Part shown: in pieces, positions 42,357 to 46,097 of the stretch
How positions within the stretch are numbered: position 1 is the first letter of the stretch
Layout of the letters: every line of letters starts with the position of its first letter
NCBI GenBank assembly: GCA_007694185.1
Contig: RECD01000160.1
Location: 1 to 46,097, forward strand
From: Planctomycetaceae bacterium
Lineage (GTDB): Bacteria > Planctomycetota > Planctomycetia > Pirellulales > Pirellulaceae
DNA: 46,097 nucleotides
Direction of reading: 5' to 3'
Made by a program: the position numbers and the translations under genes
Notes under the pieces: model-generated
Seen by the model: only the letters and a program-made list of their open reading frames with translations
What the model was told of the DNA's origin: nothing
Database searches by the model: none

Positions 42357-44396
42357 ATGAGCACGCAAGGACGGCCCAGTAGCGAATCGACCGACGCGGC
42401 GGCGTCGGGGCTGAACCCGCCCCAGCAGGAAGCGGTGGCGACGCTCGCCGGTCCCCTGTTGGTTTTGGCCGGGGCCGGAACGGGAAAAACCCGTGTGGTG
42501 ACCTTTCGCATCGCCAACCTGATCCGCCATGGGACCGCACCCGACCGGATTCTGGCGGTCACCTTCACGAACAAGGCCGCCGGGGAGATGCGCGAACGGA
42601 TCGGCCATCTGCTGGGCGGCCGCCGGACGAAGCGCGGCGCGTCACGCGACGGGGAGCCGACGCCGGTGATCGGCACCTTCCACTCGCACTGCGTCGGCAT
42701 CCTGCGGCGACATGCCAAAGCGATCGGCTACCCGGCCAAGTTCACGATCTACGACCGCAGCGACCAGGAATCGTTGGCCCGAGCCGTGCTCCGGGATTTG
42801 CGTCTGCCGGGCACCGCACTCAGTCCCCCCGACATGTTGGGGATCATCGGCAACTGGAAAAATGCCTCGGTCCTGCCGGCAGCGGCCGCGGGGACAGCCA
42901 GGACGGACAAGGAACATTTGGCCGCGGCTGCTTACCGGCGATACCAGGAGGGTTTGAGGATCCGCTGCGCGATGGACTTCGACGACCTGCTGCTGAACAC
43001 CGAGACGCTGCTGGGGCAGGAACCCGACGTGTTGGCGGAAGAATCCGGTCGCTTCGATCACGTGCTGGTCGACGAGTATCAGGACACGAACGGCAGCCAG
43101 TACCGGATCATCCGCGGCCTCGCCTTGGGGCATCGCAACCTCTGCGTCGTCGGCGACGATGACCAATCGATTTACGGCTGGCGCGGCGCCGACGTGACTC
43201 ACATCCTCAACTTCCGCAAGGATTGGCCCGACGCGAAGATGATCCAGTTGGAAGCCAACTACCGTAGCACCGGTTCGATCCTGCGGATGGCCAACACGCT
43301 GATCGCCTACAACACGGATCGCTACGGCAAGACGTTGCAACCGCACCTGCCGGAGGGCCCGCGGCCGCGAATCCTTCAGTTCAAAGATGAACTCGAGGAG
43401 GCGAAGGTCGTCGTCGCCGAAATCGGCAGGCTGATCAACCAACAGCACCGCCAGCCCCGCGACTTCGCGATCCTCTTCCGGACGAACGAGCAACCGCGGC
43501 TGTTCGAAGTCGAATTGCGGAAGGCCGATCTGCCTTACGTGCTGATGGGCAGCCAGTCGTTCTTTGACCGCCGTGAAATCCGTGACATCCTCGCCTACCT
43601 GAAGTGGATCGACCAACCCGATGACGAGGTCTCACTGCTGCGGGTCATCAACACGCCGCCGCGAGGTCTGGGCCCCCAGACGGTCAAGCTGCTGATCGAA
43701 CGGGCGGTGAACCGTGGCGAACCGGTTTGGCGAGTGATGAACGACTTGTCAGCGATCCAAGACCTGCCGGTCCCGGCACGCCGCGGCATCGAGGACCTGC
43801 GGGCGATCCTCCAAGACATCGGTGATCAGATGACGCGGGGCCCGATGGCCGAAGCGACCCAGTCGCTGCTCACCCGAACTCGGTATGCGGATGAACTCCA
43901 GCGGCTGTACGAGGACCCACAGGAAAGGGAATCCCGCGCCGCTTCGCTGGAGGAAGTCACCAACGCCGTCGCGGCCTACCAGCAGCGGAACCCCGAGGGG
44001 AACTTGGGCGGCTTCCTTTCCGAAATCGCCTTGGCGGGGCGTGAAATGGGAAGTGAGAAGGACAAGGCGGCCGCCAAAAACGCGATCTGGCTGCTGACGA
44101 TGCACGCCGCCAAAGGTCTCGAGTTTCCGATCGTTTATCTGGTGGGGTTGGAAGACGGGCTGCTGCCACACGGCCGCGCGCTCAAAAGCGGTGAGGAGAA
44201 GGACATCGCGGAAGAACGACGGCTCTGTTACGTCGGCGTCACGCGGGCTCAGGAAGTCCTCACGCTGTCGATGGCGCTGACGCGGATGAAATGGGGCAAG
44301 CCGAGACCGACCACCCCGAGCCGATTCCTCTATGAACTCACCGGGAAGGCGGATAACCCCAATCGGCATCGTCGCCCGACCGGCCGCAGGGTTTGA
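42357..44396 (+). CDS. pcrA: UvrD/Rep/PcrA-family DNA helicase
   Basis: 679 residues from the ATG at 42357; the frame runs 128 codons further up into the divergent region without support. Superfamily 1A 3'-5' helicase acting in repair and replication-fork clearing. Walker A AGAGTGKTR (39-46), then AVTFTNKAAGEMRERI (motif Ia), VDEYQDTN (motif II), VVGDDDQSIYGWRGAD (III), LEANYRSTGSI (IV), TMHAAKGLEFPIVYL (V) and CYVGVTRAQ (VI). It ends with PSRFLYEL and a short basic tail. The length is like Rep (about 670) and shorter than UvrD; the C-terminal Tudor-like domain of PcrA seems missing. The symbol is tentative among uvrD, rep and pcrA. Confidence 0.93.
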   Translation: MSTQGRPSSESTDAAASGLNPPQQEAVATLAGPLLVLAGAGTGKTRVVTFRIANLIRHGTAPDRILAVTFTNKAAGEMRERIGHLLGGRRTKRGASRDGEPTPVIGTFHSHCVGILRRHAKAIGYPAKFTIYDRSDQESLARAVLRDLRLPGTALSPPDMLGIIGNWKNASVLPAAAAGTARTDKEHLAAAAYRRYQEGLRIRCAMDFDDLLLNTETLLGQEPDVLAEESGRFDHVLVDEYQDTNGSQYRIIRGLALGHRNLCVVGDDDQSIYGWRGADVTHILNFRKDWPDAKMIQLEANYRSTGSILRMANTLIAYNTDRYGKTLQPHLPEGPRPRILQFKDELEEAKVVVAEIGRLINQQHRQPRDFAILFRTNEQPRLFEVELRKADLPYVLMGSQSFFDRREIRDILAYLKWIDQPDDEVSLLRVINTPPRGLGPQTVKLLIERAVNRGEPVWRVMNDLSAIQDLPVPARRGIEDLRAILQDIGDQMTRGPMAEATQSLLTRTRYADELQRLYEDPQERESRAASLEEVTNAVAAYQQRNPEGNLGGFLSEIALAGREMGSEKDKAAAKNAIWLLTMHAAKGLEFPIVYLVGLEDGLLPHGRALKSGEEKDIAEERRLCYVGVTRAQEVLTLSMALTRMKWGKPRPTTPSRFLYELTGKADNPNRHRRPTGRRV

Positions 44397-44453
44397 ACCT
44401 CCGGCCCAGCGGTTGCGATCGTTCCGCCAATCCACTCGCGGCGCTCGCGGCGA

Positions 44454-46007
44454 TCAGCCCTTGCGGAGCAGCATCAGTCCCGCCCGTTCACGGGTCGTCG
44501 TCTTGCCCGCCAGCGCCCGTCTTATCGCCGACAACACCGGCACATCGGACTGCGTCAGCGAATGGCGGACACAATCGGCCCACCCCGCTTGGCTCAAGCC
44601 CGTCTCCGGGTCGAGCACCCCGGCGTTGACCGCGACCAAAACTTCGCCCGGATGCAGCCGAAACTCGCTGTCGGAGAACCGCCCGTCGATGCGGCTGCCG
44701 AGCGGATCGCTTTGGGAACCGCTGCGGAGCGGTCGAAATCCGCGGCTGCTCGCGATGATCGCCTGGATGTTGCCCGCCGACGCGATTCGCCCTTCCCCTG
44801 TCTCGGGATTGAGGTGACCATACAGCATCGACACGATCTGGTCGCCCGAATTGGTCTGCCACAACGAATCGCTAATCCGCGACAGCATGTCGGTCACCGA
44901 GTGGCGGTAATTGCCGTGGGCGGCATAGGCGGCGCGCGAGGTGGCGGCGATCATCGCGCCGTCCATCCCGGTCGGTTCGGCTTCGGCAAGCGCCAAGGCG
45001 ATCACGCCGTCAGGCAACACGTCCCAAGCGTGCCAGGAGCAGGCCCAAGGCCGCGGCGATTCGGTCCATCCGTCGACGATGACTTTCGGCGCGATCTCGA
45101 CCGCGGGTGGGAGTTGTCGGAGCTGCCACTGGGCAGCGGCTTGGATCGAACGTTGGGTGTCGCACCACCGATGACGCTGGCGCGCCAACTTGGTCCGCGT
45201 CAATTCGGCGGCGATCGCCGTCGCGGCCAGTCGCGCCGCGGCGCCGTCTCGCGAAGAGAACTCGGAAGCACGTTCGGACCACAACCAGAGCGTCCCGACC
45301 GGCAGGTCTTCCAGTTCGATCCGGACGACGATCGCCGAGGGGAACGACTCGGGGCTGTTCCAAGAACCGACCGTGTTTCCTTCGAGGTCCTCGATCAGGA
45401 CCACGTCCCGAACCAGGCTCTCCAGGTCGCCGCGACTGCCACGCAGCGGCCGAGCCGGGGCGACCAATCGCGTCGCGGGCAGGCCGCTGCAAGCTCGTAA
45501 TTTCAGCGACGTGGTGTCATCGTCCAGCAGGTAGAGCGCGGCGACGTCGCACCCGGTCGCCGCGGCTGCCCGCTGGAGCATCCCTTCCAGACGATCCGCC
45601 AACGCCCCCGAATCGTCGGTCACGTCACCCAGCGCCGCAGAGGCCGCCAATTCGGCTTCTTGCCGACGGATCACCGCCAACGACGCTTGCAGTTGTCGCG
45701 TCAAGTCGATGCCCGCGGCGGCCAACCGCTGCGCCGCCCCGCGGCTGACCGCGGGGATGTCCCAGATCGCGGACGGGTCGAGCGGCAGGTTATCGGACGG
45801 CGCTTGCAGGACTTCGATCTCGTCCGCCGAAATCGCCGGCTGGTTCGCCCGACCATTCGTATGAGCCGCATCGACCCGCCAGCCGGTGGCAACGACGTAG
45901 GCCTGCCAAAAATGAGAGACGGGATCGAGCGGTGCGGCCGGAGAGATTGTCGACTCCCGGGTGGGACCGCTGTGGAGTCGCAGGTATGCTGGAATCGTTT
46001 TGGTCAC
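44454..46007 (-). CDS. GAF-domain protein with SpoIIE-like pseudophosphatase domain
   Basis: 517 residues from the GTG at 46007; no clear ribosome-binding site. A 130-residue N-terminal region of unknown fold with a helix is followed by a GAF domain (about 133-270, SGLPATRLV, LVRDVVLIEDLEG). A helical linker (271-300) is followed by a SpoIIE/PP2C-like domain (301-517), with recognisable strands SMLYGHLNPETGEGRIASAG and HPGEVLVAVNAG. The metal motifs are lost: GGDFYD aligns with ACSWHA (322-327), GDVSGKG with AEAEPTG (341-347), TDG with NAG (461-463), and the late DD with ER. It is probably not an active phosphatase and may act by binding, for example as a regulator of a partner-switching pathway (inference). 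It converges with the helicase gene, leaving 57 bp. Confidence 0.75.
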   Translation of the reverse strand: MTKTIPAYLRLHSGPTRESTISPAAPLDPVSHFWQAYVVATGWRVDAAHTNGRANQPAISADEIEVLQAPSDNLPLDPSAIWDIPAVSRGAAQRLAAAGIDLTRQLQASLAVIRRQEAELAASAALGDVTDDSGALADRLEGMLQRAAAATGCDVAALYLLDDDTTSLKLRACSGLPATRLVAPARPLRGSRGDLESLVRDVVLIEDLEGNTVGSWNSPESFPSAIVVRIELEDLPVGTLWLWSERASEFSSRDGAAARLAATAIAAELTRTKLARQRHRWCDTQRSIQAAAQWQLRQLPPAVEIAPKVIVDGWTESPRPWACSWHAWDVLPDGVIALALAEAEPTGMDGAMIAATSRAAYAAHGNYRHSVTDMLSRISDSLWQTNSGDQIVSMLYGHLNPETGEGRIASAGNIQAIIASSRGFRPLRSGSQSDPLGSRIDGRFSDSEFRLHPGEVLVAVNAGVLDPETGLSQAGWADCVRHSLTQSDVPVLSAIRRALAGKTTTRERAGLMLLRKG

Positions 46008-46097
46008 GGCAGAGGTCTCGCAGCAGGTTTTTCGATGTCGCGGCGATCCTCGCCTGTCCAGGCCTTGAAATCCGGCCTCGCAGCACCAACCTTTGGT

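Noticed and set aside
1-46097. CRISPR arrays, tRNA genes, insertion sequences or attachment sites
   Set aside because: No regularly spaced repeats, cloverleaf-like sequences, transposase genes or flanking terminal repeats were seen by eye.

Overview
The window looks like a piece of chromosome from a planctomycete, most likely of the Pirellulales (Rhodopirellula/Blastopirellula type). The sequence is GC-rich, and it carries several protein families typical of that group: a planctomycete-type cytochrome c domain fused to a DUF2231 membrane domain, a DUF1559 pseudopilin-like protein, a TIGR03790-family protein, a Tat-exported Gfo/Idh/MocA oxidoreductase, a ceramidase-like N-terminal domain on a secreted hydrolase, and tandem DUF4332 modules. 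No rRNA, tRNA, CRISPR array, insertion sequence or prophage was found. Genus and species cannot be told from the sequence alone.

Layout. (1) 1-5431: a TIGR03790 protein cut by the left edge, a membrane-bound cytochrome/DUF2231 protein, then on the minus strand an O-methyltransferase overlapping a six-helix membrane protein. (2) 5532-13322: a DNA-repair block with uvrC (no C-terminal HhH domain) and xseA on the minus strand, divergent from a large SMC/Rad50-like ATPase that ends in two DUF4332 modules, followed by a TPR lipoprotein. (3) 13346-26214: a probable catabolic island. A sodium:solute symporter is divergent from a seven-gene co-directional run (aldehyde dehydrogenase, D-threonine aldolase/D-serine dehydratase-like enzyme, a double-propeller secreted protein, HpcH/HpaI aldolase, aldo/keto reductase, PhyH-type dioxygenase, SDR). 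It meets a coupled Gfo/Idh-metallophosphoesterase pair head-on. A perfect 8+8 bp dyad lies in the divergent promoter region. (4) 26489-28624: a DUF1559 protein and an SMP-30-like secreted protein. (5) 28855-32948: a ceramidase-like/alpha-beta hydrolase fusion coupled by ATGA to an APH-like/P-loop kinase fusion. (6) 32955-37462: a manganese/zinc uptake locus with mntR divergent from a four-gene TroABCD/MntABCD-type ABC transporter. Every transporter gene overlaps the next by 4 bp, and a near-canonical MntR box sits on the transporter promoter. (7) 37438-46007: queG, a small lipoprotein-like gene and gyrA on the minus strand; a UvrD/Rep-family helicase divergent from gyrA; and a GAF protein with a SpoIIE-like domain that has lost its metal ligands.

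How the genes work together. The most secure functional unit is the MntR-regulated metal transporter. The island in part 3 looks like import plus stepwise oxidation and retro-aldol cleavage of an unknown sugar-acid or hydroxy-acid substrate; it is the best candidate here for an undescribed pathway, but the substrate cannot be read from the DNA. Other points that stand out are the SMC-like ATPase with degenerate Walker B and DUF4332 tail beside an HhH-less UvrC, the SpoIIE-like pseudophosphatase, and a GyrA with two perfect GyrA boxes. I see no clear defence system, biosynthetic cluster or mobile island.
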